Source: Hyaloraphidium curvatum (taxonomy: Eukaryota > Monoblepharomycota > Hyaloraphidiomycetes > Hyaloraphidiales > Hyaloraphidiaceae). From it: a DNA stretch of 64,000 bases. The notes under the pieces were generated by a model, which made no database searches, had not been told where the DNA came from, and saw only the letters and a program-made list of their open reading frames with translations. A program made the translations under genes and the position numbers. The stretch lies in contig JAIVFI010000029.1 of NCBI GenBank assembly GCA_025558095.1, positions 62,001 to 126,000 on the forward strand. The letters are read 5' to 3'. Shown in pieces: positions 30,072 to 39,803 of this stretch; position 1 is the stretch's first letter; each line of letters begins with the position of its first letter.

Positions 30072-32663
30072 TCACAGGAACTCCCACCCCAGCGCCGACA
30101 TGAACGCCTGCTGCGTGTTGTCCGCCGCGCCGCCGTGCCCGCCCTCGATGTTCTCGAAGTAGAGCACGCCGCCGGTCCCTTCGCCGTCGAGGAAGCCCTC
30201 GGGGTACCCGCGCTCCTTGAGCAGGCGGGCGACCATCTTGCGCGCGTGGCCGGGGTGCACGCGGTCGTCGCGCGTGGAGGTATAGAAGAGGATGGAGGGG
30301 CGGTGGGCGGGCGGAGGGACGGTGAGGTGGTAGGGAGAGAAGGTCTTGATGAAGTCCCAGTCCGAGGTATCGGGGTTGCCATATCTGGAACGGGCATCGT
30401 GAACAAAAGCTTCGACAGCAGTTGAAGCGAGACCCACTCTCCCATCCAGCTGGCGCCGGCCAGCAGCTTCGAAAACCTCTTCATGTCCAGCAGCGGCACC
30501 TGGCACACCACAGCCCCGAAATCGGCGGGATACTGCGTGTACATGTTGCCCACCAGCAGCCCGCCGTTGGACCCGCCCATGCACCCGAGGTAGCGCGGCG
30601 AGGTGATGCCCCGCTTGACGAGGTCGCGGGCGACCGAAGCGAAGTCGGCGTAGGCGATGTTGCGGTTGGCCTTGAGCGCGGCCTGGTGCCACGCCGGGCC
30701 AAATTCGCCGCCGCCGCGGATGTTGGCGACCACGTAGACGCCGCCGCGCTCGAGCCAGCCGACGCCAGTGGTGGCCTGGTAGCCGGGGGTGAGAGAGATC
30801 TCGAAGCCACCGTACTAGTCAAGCGGGTTAGCGGTCGTTCATCGTTGCCACGTCCTGCAAGGAACGTACCCCATAGAGCAGCGTGTGGTTCTTCCCGTCC
30901 AGCGCCAGCCCCTCCTTGGACACTTGGAAGTACGGGATGCTCGTTCCGTCGTGGATCGACGGCACAAAGTGCTGCTCGACCTTGAGCCCGCGGGCATCGA
31001 AGAACTCGGGCGTCCTCTTGAGCAGCTGCAGCGGGCTCTCGGCGCCGTCCTCGCCCGCGAACCGCGCGAGGTCGCCAAAGTACAGGCTCGAGGGGGTGAG
31101 GTAGCCCGAGACGATGCAAAAGACCTCGTCGGTAAAGTCCGGGTCGACCGAGGAGAGCGCGACGGTGCAGAGGTCGGGGAAGCCCGTGAGCTCCTTCCGC
31201 TTCCACTCCGTGGAGTTGCCCGAGGGAGGGGTGAGCACGTAGACCCTGTTGCGTACGTTGTCTAGCTCGTTGACGGCAACGACGGTCGCCAAGGCATCGA
31301 ACGAGGCGAGCGACTTGCGCTCCGTCGGCTCGAAGAGGACCGAGAAGGTGTTCTTGGTGACGGGGGCGGCGTCCTTGACGTAGGCATCGAAATCCGTGGC
31401 CAAGAGCGAGCCGGCCTTGTACTTTGCCCCTTCCACGGGCTCCCAGTCGCTCCGCAGTTCGAGGAAGAGCCAGCGCTTGTGCACCCGCGCCTCGGCGTCG
31501 TCCTGCTTCCTGATCTTGATCAGGTTGCCCCCTTCGTCGCGGAAGAAGGACTCGTTGGTCCAGAAGGTCACGCCGCGCTCGACAAAGTCCCGTTCGTAGC
31601 CCTCGGCCAGATCCCTGTACCCGCTCACGCTCACGTCCTCCTTCGTGCCCTCGTATACGGTCTTCGAGGCCGAAAGCGGCGTCCCGCGCTCCCATTCGCG
31701 GACGATGCGGGGGTAGCCGCTGTCCGTGAGCGAGTCGTCGACGCCGGGGAAGACGGTGCCGACAAAGACCGAGTCCTTGTTGCGCCACGACACGCGGGAC
31801 TTGGCTTCGGGCAGGACGAACCCGCCGTTGGCCTCGTCGATGAACCGCTTCTCGTGCACGTCGAACTCGCGCACCACCGTCGCGTCCGCGCCGCCCCGCG
31901 AAAGGTAGAGAAGGCAGTAGCGCGACTCGGGCTCGAGGAAGACGGAGCCCGAGTAGACCCAGTTCTCGCCTTCTTGAGCACCGAGCTCATCTATGTCCAG
32001 CACCGTTTCCCAGTCGGGCGTGTCGGTGCGGTACGAGTCGAGGAAGGTTCGGCGCCAGAGGCCGCGCTTGTTCTTTTCGTCCTTCCACAGGTTGTCTGCA
32101 AAAACGGTTGGGAATCACTACGGTGCACGACGTGTGCCAGACACGGCGAGTTACCCACAGTACCAGTCCTTGCCCGTCTTGGGGTCCTTTCCGTGCTTGG
32201 CGATCATCGGGATCTTGTCCTTCGAGTCCAGAATGGAGAGGATCCGCGCCTGCAGGCCCGGAAACGCGGGCGACGTCTTTTCCATGAGCGACTTGGACAC
32301 TGAATTGCGCTCCGAGGCAAAGGCGAGGGCCTTTTCGCCCGTCACGTCCTCGAGCCACGTCCACGGGTCCTCGGGGTCGGTCGGGGGGGCGGAGGCGGCG
32401 TCCGCGGTGGGCTTCGTGTCGGCGGGCATGGCTGAGAAGCGGCGCGCGGGAGGAGGTGCGAAGGCGCGGGTCGAGAGGGTCCGGAAGGGGCGATGCGCGG
32501 TCGCGAGGGACGCGTCGCAGAAAGGCGGGTCGGCTCGAAAGGCGGCGGGACGCGGAGCCGGAAAGCGGGCCGCGGGAGGAAAGTCGAAATTGAAAGAGGA
32601 TAATGCGGCAGCGCTTTCGGCTCGGAGGACGGTTGTGACCCTCCGGGCGAGAAGCGGGAGCAT
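30072..32663 (-). CDS. Prolyl oligopeptidase (S9A family)
   Basis: Four exons (32159-32663, 30870-32095, 30438-30814, 30072-30384). From the first ATG the protein is 806 residues with a mitochondrial-like leader (MLPLLARRVTTVLR); a second ATG at 32429 would give 728, the usual cytosolic length. The beta-propeller begins with DPWTWLED and WYYNLWKDEKNKRGLWRR, with the second Tyr of WYYNLW split by an intron. The catalytic domain has NIRGGGEFG, the nucleophile Ser in GGSNGG, Asp in TRDDRVHPGHA and His in EGGHGG. It cleaves short peptides after proline. Two starts may give two locations; that is inference. Confidence 0.93.
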
Positions 32664-33252
32664 TCGCAGTGCGTGTGATCTCGATTGATCTGTCGTGGAG
32701 TCCAGGCAAGAAACCGGAAAGACAGATGGAAAGCATCCCAAATGAAAAGGATTCATACCAGCAGGACAGACCTGTGCTTGTCTTGCTGTGGATGTTGGGC
32801 GTTTCTCTCACTCGCCGTTCAGATCTTCGCTCAGGACATTGGTAGCAGGTCCAAATAGACAACATCCATCATATCTACAGGTGATGAAGGTAATGGATAG
32901 CTTCAGGAGGTGGTTTCGACCTAGTTATTCAGGCGGATGAGGCGTCAAACATGGTGGTTGCGCGATCGCTCGACGGGCACCGCGTCGCCAAACCGAGCCG
33001 GCGCGCCCCAAAGCGAATCCCATCGGCATCTGCCTCGTCCGAATTCATCGGCACTCCAACGGCCAGCCGCACACCTTCGAGCCCGGCTCGAAGGATGGGG
33101 ACTCTGGTCCCCGCCGATCCGGCTGATTTCCGGCCGGCGCCCCAACACCTGGCATCTCCGAGTTGCCACACCTCCCCACCCCGGCACCGCACGCCATTCG
33201 GAGCCGCGTGCCGCACTTTCACGCCCCGCATCGCACCCCGTTCGCGGCCACG
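32664..33252. other. Divergent promoter region
   Basis: Between the peptidase and the TMEM135-like gene, which diverge. It is AT-richer at 32700-32930. No specific element recognised. Confidence 0.45.
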
Positions 33253-34827
33253 ATGGCGTCCGCTGCGCCGGCCAAGACCTTCTCCCTGATCCCGCCCCCG
33301 GTGACCAAGTTCCTTTCGCGGAACTTGCCGCCCAAGACCCTCCAGTATTTCTCCATCCTGCTGCTCCTCCGCACGCTGCTGGGCCGCGCCAAGATCCGCC
33401 GGCGGTCCGAGGACCTCGCCTACATCCTCTTTTTCGAGCCGGCGGTGCTCACGCTCATGCACGCCGGCGGGCGGAGCCGCTGGCCCTTCAGCACCAAGTG
33501 TGGGTTCCCTTTTCCGGCCTCGTTCCAATCCGGTGGCGCTGACCTCGCCGCAGACCGCGTGTTCCTCGACAGGGGCGTGTGGCCCGCCGGCGTGTCGCCG
33601 CGGTACGAGAAGCTGCACGGGTGCGAGCAGTTCCACCCCGGCACGGACGCCTGCGCCGCCAGCATGGTGCGGGACGCGCCCATCACGATGAGGAACCTCG
33701 TCAAGTGGGTGCGCGGCCGTGCGGCAGCGATTGACCGTGCTGATTGGCGGTTGATCGCAGGATGTACCTGAGGTTCTACCTCATCCAGTTCGCCGTCACC
33801 TACGTGATCCAGGTCGGTGCGAGAGCGCCAAGCACATCATCCTTTGCTGATCGTCGGCCGCCATTCCCAGGTCCTCACCTTCTTCATCTCCGAGTCGCGC
33901 AACCACTGGGCGCACTACCTCCGCGACATCCGCAAGGCCCGCGAGCGCGAGGCCGAGCTCGCCCGCATCCGCGCGCTGGAAAAGAAGGCTGCCACCGCGG
34001 TGGGCGCCGAGGAGGAGCCCGAGCACGACGACGAGGAGGAGGAGGAGGAGGAGGAGGAGGAGGAGGAGGAGAAGCCCGTGCGGAGGATTGACTCGGCCGT
34101 CGACGTCGCCGCCCTGGGCAGCTTCAGGTCCATGACGGGGCTCAGGTCGACGCACCGCGGGCGGGACCGGTTCGTGCGCCCGCAAAGCCCCGGCATCGAG
34201 ACGCCGCCCGTCAAGCCGATGACCGCCGCCGACGGCAAGCCCGCCGACGGCCCTTCGGACGCGCCCGCCGACGCCGGCGTGCACCTCGCCGCGCCCGTCC
34301 CGCGCAAGGCCTCCCGCTCGATCTCGGCCTCGCGCAACCGCCGCGCGTCGGTGGCACCGCCGCCGACGGTGCCCATCAACCTCGCCACGCTGCAGAACTT
34401 CATCGTCGGCGTCACCTTCGACCACGTGCCCAACCAGCTCTTCCGCTACGGCGAGGCCGTCGTCCGCTCGACCGCCTTTTTGTGGACCAACATGATGGTC
34501 ATCCGCGGCGGGTACTGCCTCCTCGCCGCGTACGACCAGCACCGCACCGGCTCCAAGACCGCCGACATATCAAAGTACTGGCCCATCATGTACCTCATCA
34601 ACGCGGTCGGCTCGATCCCCATGGTCCTCGAGCGGCACTCGCGCGTGACCATCATCAACCGCATGATGGCCGCGTACCTGCTCGGAGACCTGCTGCCGGA
34701 CACCAAGGAGGCCGCATGGGCGGCGGCGGCGGGGAGCGTGGCGGTGGCCGCCGCGACGGGCGGGCTGGCGGGGAGGGGGATGGCGCTGGGGATCTTTGGG
34801 GCGCTGTGGAGCGCGATCGAGATGTAG
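33253..34827 (+). CDS. Membrane protein, probably TMEM135-like
   Basis: Four exons (33253-33499, 33554-33704, 33761-33812, 33871-34827) sum to 1407 nt, giving 468 residues. A Cys/His patch (CEQFHPGTDAC) precedes a helix (YLRFYLIQFAVTYVI), as in the Cys-rich N-terminal domain of TMEM135 relatives. A charged linker contains an uninterrupted run of 14 Glu codons (GAG repeat, 34035-34072) and Ser/Arg-rich phosphosite-like sequence. C-terminal helices include VAAATGGLAGRGMALGIFGA. TMEM135 family members act in peroxisomal or mitochondrial membranes. The family call is tentative. Confidence 0.6.
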
Positions 34828-34996
34828 GGTGCTCAAAAGCGGAATCGGCATAGACGGTTTGGGAATAGATCGCGTCGTTTTCCTATTATGTGCACGCAGT
34901 CGGAGAGCCGCACGTCGATCACATCTCCAGAAAACCAACCAAAAGACAAGTGAGCAGAGGGTTTGTAGAGAGGAGATCCCGAAGAGGACGGCGGTT

Positions 34997-35570
34997 TCAT
35001 GTTGCTCCCCGCGGCACGCAGGACCGCTTGTGCTCCGGCCAGTGCGCCTTCGGCACTCTGCCGAGCAGTACCTTACCGACTTGCACCTCCCGCACCTCTG
35101 CATCCCGCTGCCCCTGTCGTTCGCCACCGCGGTGCACTCGGCGCAGCAGAAGCTCCCCTGCGCCAGGCCCTCCTTGCCCGCGAGCTTCCCCGCCCCCGCG
35201 GAAGCCATCTCGCGGCACGCCCCGCCGTCGCAGTGCGGGAAGAACTCGGCGACCCACGCCCCGCCCGGCCTCGCCCCGCCCCCCCGCGGCGCCTCCCGCA
35301 CGGCGAGGTGGAACGCCCCCGACGGGCGGCCGCAGCCCACGCAGAGCCAGTCCCTGCGCCCGCCCTCGGTGTCCGTGCGCAGGTGCGGGATCCGCCGCCC
35401 GCGTCGACCGCCTGCGCCTTGAACGCCGCGAGCTCGGGCACGTCGCGGAACGCCGCGTCCGCCGCCAGCGCCGCGTCCAGCGCCGCCGTCGGCAGCCGGA
35501 ACGTGCGCTCAGAGGCCGCGCGCCTGTCGGGCTCGTGGTAGATCGTGAGCATGACCCGGATGTCCTCCAT
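34997..35570 (-). pseudogene. MYND zinc-finger gene with two frame breaks
   Basis: Starts MEDIRVMLTIYHEPD. Near 35400 the coding signal moves to another frame (DWLCVGCGRPSGAFHLAVRE, then FFPHCDGGACREM), with no room for an intron. That frame carries most of a MYND finger, FCCAECTAV, RCGRCKSVRYCSAEC. After the last of these Cys, near 35051, the signal shifts again to KAHWPEHKRSC and a stop. Each shift corresponds to one missing base. With both repaired the gene would give a zinc-binding CxxCG domain followed by MYND, a protein-interaction finger. It may be a pseudogene, an assembly error, or recoded. It resembles the protein at 38545. Confidence 0.6.
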
Positions 35571-35839
35571 GCCCGGCGAGGTCGCTTTTGTTGGCGGGAC
35601 GGGCGTCGCGGTCGCGGCCCCGTGAAACACTCGGAAGTGCACTCCGACAAGCGAGTCGAGCCTAGAAGATGGATGGATTCATTGACAGACCTAGCTACAC
35701 GAAACGAGGGTTACAAGATGGCTACATTCGGTATCGTCCGGGTATCCTACACGCGGCACCTGCCGCCGGATGCGATTCGTCAGAGTCCTATGCTTATGCG
35801 TTGCTCGATCACTATGCCCTCCGCCGCCCCGGTGCACGT

Positions 35840-37486
35840 TCAGCCCGCCCGGGCCTTGTTCACCCCGTACCCGAACAGCGGGAACGGATCCAGGCACCAC
35901 GGCACCCCCCCGGCCGCCGCGCACGGTTTCCCTGCCAGGCTCGGGGGCGCGGAGATGGGCGCGTGCGGGCGCAGGGAAAAGTCCTGCGCGGCGGGGCAGA
36001 GCCGCTCGGCGGCGGTGGTTGCGGTGCGGGAGCGGGAGCGCGCGTTGCGCGGGGGGGTGGGGAGCTGCAGTGAGGGGAGGTCCGAGGGGAGGGGAAGCGA
36101 GGGTTCGGGGAGGTCGATCCTCGGCGGGGGAGGCAGGGGTTCGTTGATGCGCGGGGAGGGGGGCGCCTCGGTGCGGGGGGTGAGCATGGCGAGGGCCTGC
36201 AGGTCGAGGTCGGAGCGGGAGGTGGAGAAGGAGCCGCGTGCGGTCTCGACGGGGCTGTAGGCGGTCGCCGAGCCGCGGCTGTCGCGGGAGGGGGAGCGGT
36301 GGCCGTGGCCGTGCATGTGCGGGGAGAGGAATCCCGTGGCGTGCGTGGAGGACCTGGCCGCCGCGTTCTCGTCGTCCTCCCGCGCCGTCTCGTCGCCGTC
36401 CGTGCGGCCCGCGGTGTCCTCCGAGATCTCGGATTCGGTGTCGCTGCCGGAGTCCTCCTGCACGCTCCACCACAGCCGCGGCTTCTCCGGCTCCGGGGCG
36501 GGCGCCTCGGCCCCGCGCATCCACGGGTGCCGTAGCAGCTCCGCCGCCGTCCACTCGCGGCGGGGATCCAGCACGCGCCTGCAAAAGTCCTTTGCCAGCT
36601 CGGCCTCAGCCCCCCTCTCCTCCATGTTGTAGAACACGAGCCGCCCGCACGAGTCCCATATCTCGTCGTGCAGCAGCGCCGGATCGTTCTCGGTGCGGAA
36701 CGGCCACACCCCGCAGAGCATCCCGTAGGTGCACACGCCGAGCGCCCACACGTCCAAGTGGCCGCCGGCGGAGGGGTACGGGTCCCCGCGGGCGGCGCAC
36801 CGGAGCACGCCGGGGGAGGCGTAGTGGATCGACCCCACGGGGTCGTCCAGCCCCGCGTGCGGGTCGGAGGGGTCGAAGAAGGCCGCGAGGTTGAAGTCGA
36901 TGACGGTCACGCGGCCGGTGGCCTCGTCGTAGAAGATGTTGTCGAGCTTGATGTCGCGGTGCAGCACGCCGCGGGAGTGCATGTGCGCGAGGGACTGGAG
37001 CAGCCTGCGGACGATGGGGCGCACGCGGCGCGGCTCGATGGTGCCGTTGGGCTGGGAGGAGAGGTAGGTGAAGAGCTCGACGCCGGGGACGAGCTCGAGG
37101 ATGAGGTGCGAGTGCGTGGAGGTGTGGATGACGTCTGGCGGTGCCGGAGGGTGCATGCAGGGGGGTGCAAGGGCAGGCGGAGCGGGGACGGCCGGGGTTG
37201 CGTGCGTCAGAAGGCGGTAGAAGGAGCGGGAGGGCACGCCCCGAGACCCACCGAGCAGCCTGACGATGCCGTCCGTGGGGCCCCCGTGCTGCAGCCACCG
37301 CAGCGCCTCGCCCTCGCGCTGCACGCCCAGCAGCGCGTCGTCGCCCGCGCGCACGACGCTCTTGACCGCGGCGCGGCGGCCCGTCTTTGCGTGCGCCGCC
37401 TCGAACACGGCGGCGAACGCGCCGGCGCCGAGCGGCCGCACGATCTTCCAGTCGCCGACAAAGGCGGGCATCGGGTGCGTGCCCAT
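35840..37486 (-). CDS. Serine/threonine protein kinase with DFN in place of DFG
   Basis: Two exons (37252-37486, 35840-37134; intron 117 bp, which keeps an open frame) give 509 residues. Kinase landmarks: LGAGAFAAVF loop, AAVKSV, HRDIKLDN, VIDFNLAAF (Asn at the DFG glycine), SIHYASPGVL activation segment in place of the usual APE, and DVWALGV. LLRHPWM closes the domain. It is followed by about 200 residues of disordered Ser/Pro-rich tail. The substitutions may alter activation-loop behaviour; catalytic Lys and Asp remain. It resembles fungal Ran1/SNF1-like kinases by inspection. The start is the ATG nearest the domain; the upstream frame is low-complexity. Confidence 0.85.
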   Translation of the reverse strand: MGTHPMPAFVGDWKIVRPLGAGAFAAVFEAAHAKTGRRAAVKSVVRAGDDALLGVQREGEALRWLQHGGPTDGIVRLLGGSRGVPSRSFYRLLTHATPAVPAPPALAPPCMHPPAPPDVIHTSTHSHLILELVPGVELFTYLSSQPNGTIEPRRVRPIVRRLLQSLAHMHSRGVLHRDIKLDNIFYDEATGRVTVIDFNLAAFFDPSDPHAGLDDPVGSIHYASPGVLRCAARGDPYPSAGGHLDVWALGVCTYGMLCGVWPFRTENDPALLHDEIWDSCGRLVFYNMEERGAEAELAKDFCRRVLDPRREWTAAELLRHPWMRGAEAPAPEPEKPRLWWSVQEDSGSDTESEISEDTAGRTDGDETAREDDENAAARSSTHATGFLSPHMHGHGHRSPSRDSRGSATAYSPVETARGSFSTSRSDLDLQALAMLTPRTEAPPSPRINEPLPPPPRIDLPEPSLPLPSDLPSLQLPTPPRNARSRSRTATTAAERLCPAAQDFSLRPHAPISAPPSLAGKPCAAAGGVPWCLDPFPLFGYGVNKARAG

Positions 37487-38544
37487 GGCGGGCGGGGGGG
37501 GGTGCACGAGATTCGGGGCCGGTGGCGCCGCCGTTGCCGCCGCGTCCGCCTCCCCGCCGAGTCGCCGCGAGCCCCGGAGTGCGGTCCGCGGGGTCGCCAA
37601 ACACGCAGGCCTGTTTCGGTAGCGTGCCGCCGCGAGGGCAGTTTGCGTGGCGCCTGACCGCAAGGGCAGCCGGAGGGCGGTAGCCGGCGGCGTTGCGTAG
37701 GGAAAGCAGCGGACTGCGGGGCTACGCTCCACCCCCGGCCGCTCGGCGCCGGAAAACAGCGGCCGCCTCGCCCTGCTCTTTAACGAATGTATATTTTCGA
37801 TTCCCTGCGGCCGGAGGCCCGTCGGTGCGCTGGATAGGCAGATCTGTGCTCTTGTTGTGTTGTTTGGACTGTTCCGTCTCCCGCGGTTCGGGTCGGAGAA
37901 GGGCTGGTTCGCCCGGATGCGCTTGGAGAGCACTTGAATAGAGATGGTTTCATCGGTTTGGATGTCTTTTTGTCTTGTGTCGGGGCGGCGGCAGCTGGAT
38001 CGTTGAACGGGGGCCTGCCCTGACGGCAAGGAGCAGCACCAATCGCCAATCGGAGCCCCACTCCGTGCAATATGCAGCTACCAGTGGGAGCCAATCGGTG
38101 GCCGCGCGGCGGCGTGAGCTGGTTTCCGGCGTGGCCGGTCCGCGGCGGCTGGTTTGGGGGTCGGTTGCCGAGACCAGTCGCCCCGCCCTTGCCCCTTTGT
38201 TTGGATGACAACAAACACGGGGGAGTCTTCGGCGATGTATGCGGTGACAAGCAGGCGGCTTCCATTCCCTCGTCCAGATTGAAGGACGTTGGGGATCTCC
38301 GAGCTCGGCGATGGGAAGGAGGCGTGCTGGGTTTCGGTGCAGCGAATCGTGCCGGAGGGGACCTGATCTACGTGCTTGGTCCACGTTCGAGTTCGCGAAA
38401 TCCACCTGCGATGGCGATGGGTGGAGCCCGGTGTCCGGGCCCCCGTCAGGCTGACCCCGCCTGCCCGCCTCCTTTTCTCCTAGTCCCCCGTCCCCAAAGC
38501 CGCTCCGATCCCGCTGCCGCCCGCCCGAACTCCGCGCCGGCGCC
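37487..38544. other. Intergenic, 1.06 kb
   Basis: Divergent region between the kinase and the zinc-domain gene. Frames are open on both strands but carry no recognisable domain. No repeat longer than simple GC-rich runs seen. Confidence 0.4.
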
Positions 38545-39335
38545 ATGGAGAACTTCACCGTGGTCGTCCACGTGCTTCACCGCTGCGGGGACCCGAGCGT
38601 CTTCGAGCACTTTGCCGCGCTGCCCGTCGCGGCCGGCGAGCGCGCGTGCGCCTGCTAACAAGGCGCACATCGAGCTTCCGGCCATCAAGGCCATCAAGGA
38701 CGCCGTTGACGCCAACACCTGGAAGTGCTATTCCTGCGGAGTTGCCAAGGCGGTGGACGTGCCCTGTTACTCGACCAGCATCGACCTCGGCGGCCCGCGC
38801 GGCCTCGTCCTGGCGTGCCTGCCCCGCTGCGCGCGGCGGGACTGCCGCGCCATGTCGCCACGATGCTGGAGACCACGTCCCCGCGCAGCTCGCCAAGCCC
38901 GGCAACATAGTGGCGGTGGCCAGCGTGCCCGTGCGGTTCGCGCTGTGGACGCCCGAGGGCCGGGGGACCGGGGTCGAGGACCGGATCACGGTGCACGAGG
39001 ACGCGTTCGTGGACGTGGGGGCGCAGATGCTGCCCCGGCTGAGGTTCGACGGGATGGGGAAGATCAGGGAGTGGGCGTGCGTCGCGTGCGGGAGGCCGGC
39101 GGGGGCGTACTTTGCGGGCATCGCGGAACCCGGCGGCGAATCCGGGGGTGAAGCGTGGACGGCGGACGTGTTGACGCCTCAAACGACGGCGCGGGGATCT
39201 GCGAGTTGCCCGGGGGCGCGACTGCCGCGGAGGGACTCATTGCCGGTTGTTGCAACCTTTCTGGCTGAAAGAGACGCGGAACCATCTCGCACTGGCGATC
39301 GAGCTCGTTCTCGTGCTGTTTTTGTCTTTGGTTAG
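38545..39335 (+). pseudogene. CxxCG zinc-domain gene with frame breaks
   Basis: Starts MENFTVVVHVLHRCGDPSVF. It then needs a change of frame near 38645-38662 to read IELPAIKAIKDAVD and TWKCYSCGVAKAV, ending RRDCRAM. Another single-base shift near 38855 leads to GNIVAVASVPVRFALW and WACVACGRPAGAYFAG. The WxCxxCGxPxGA patch and the C-then-CRxM patch match the gene at 34997, so the two are relatives. No MYND finger is seen here. The first change could be a short intron ending CTGCTAACAAG, but the spacing is poor. Function unknown; zinc binding is inferred from the paired Cys. Confidence 0.5.
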
Positions 39336-39803
39336 TCTATTCGCGTTTTGCCATCGCGGTTCTGTGTCGCAGGCGACCTATTCTATGTAGGGCCGATCCA
39401 TTCGCCAACAAAGAGTGCGGGGGATCCCAGCGGTTTGCTCATTCGATCTTTTCTCCTGCTCTTCCATTTCTTTCGCCATCCGGTTGACCGGCGATGGGTC
39501 CTGTGGGGGCATCCGGTTTGGGCGAATGGCCTTGCCGCCAGCCGCTGCTTACCGCGTCCCGAATGTGGTCTTGGTCTGTTCCTCGCATCTCCCGCCCGCA
39601 ATTCCGCGGAGCAGGCTCATCTCAGCATACATGCCGTACCGTAGTCGCATTCAGACCTCATTGGGGCCGCATCTCTCGCGGAATGAGTTGGGGGATGAGG
39701 CGTAATTTCCAGGATTTCTGATGCCGCACGGCGGCGCCGCGAGGCGGTGCTCCCGCCGTCCCGCCGGCGCGCCTCCCGGCCCAAATCCCCGTCGCCCGCA
39801 GCG
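39336..39803. other. Intergenic, promoter side of the secreted protein
   Basis: Mixed-GC spacer of about 470 bp with no recognisable gene or repeat. Confidence 0.4.

Noticed and set aside
34035-34072. GAG repeat as a microsatellite insertion breaking the gene
   Set aside because: It encodes an in-frame Glu run in a disordered linker and the exon remains open, so it is treated as part of the protein.
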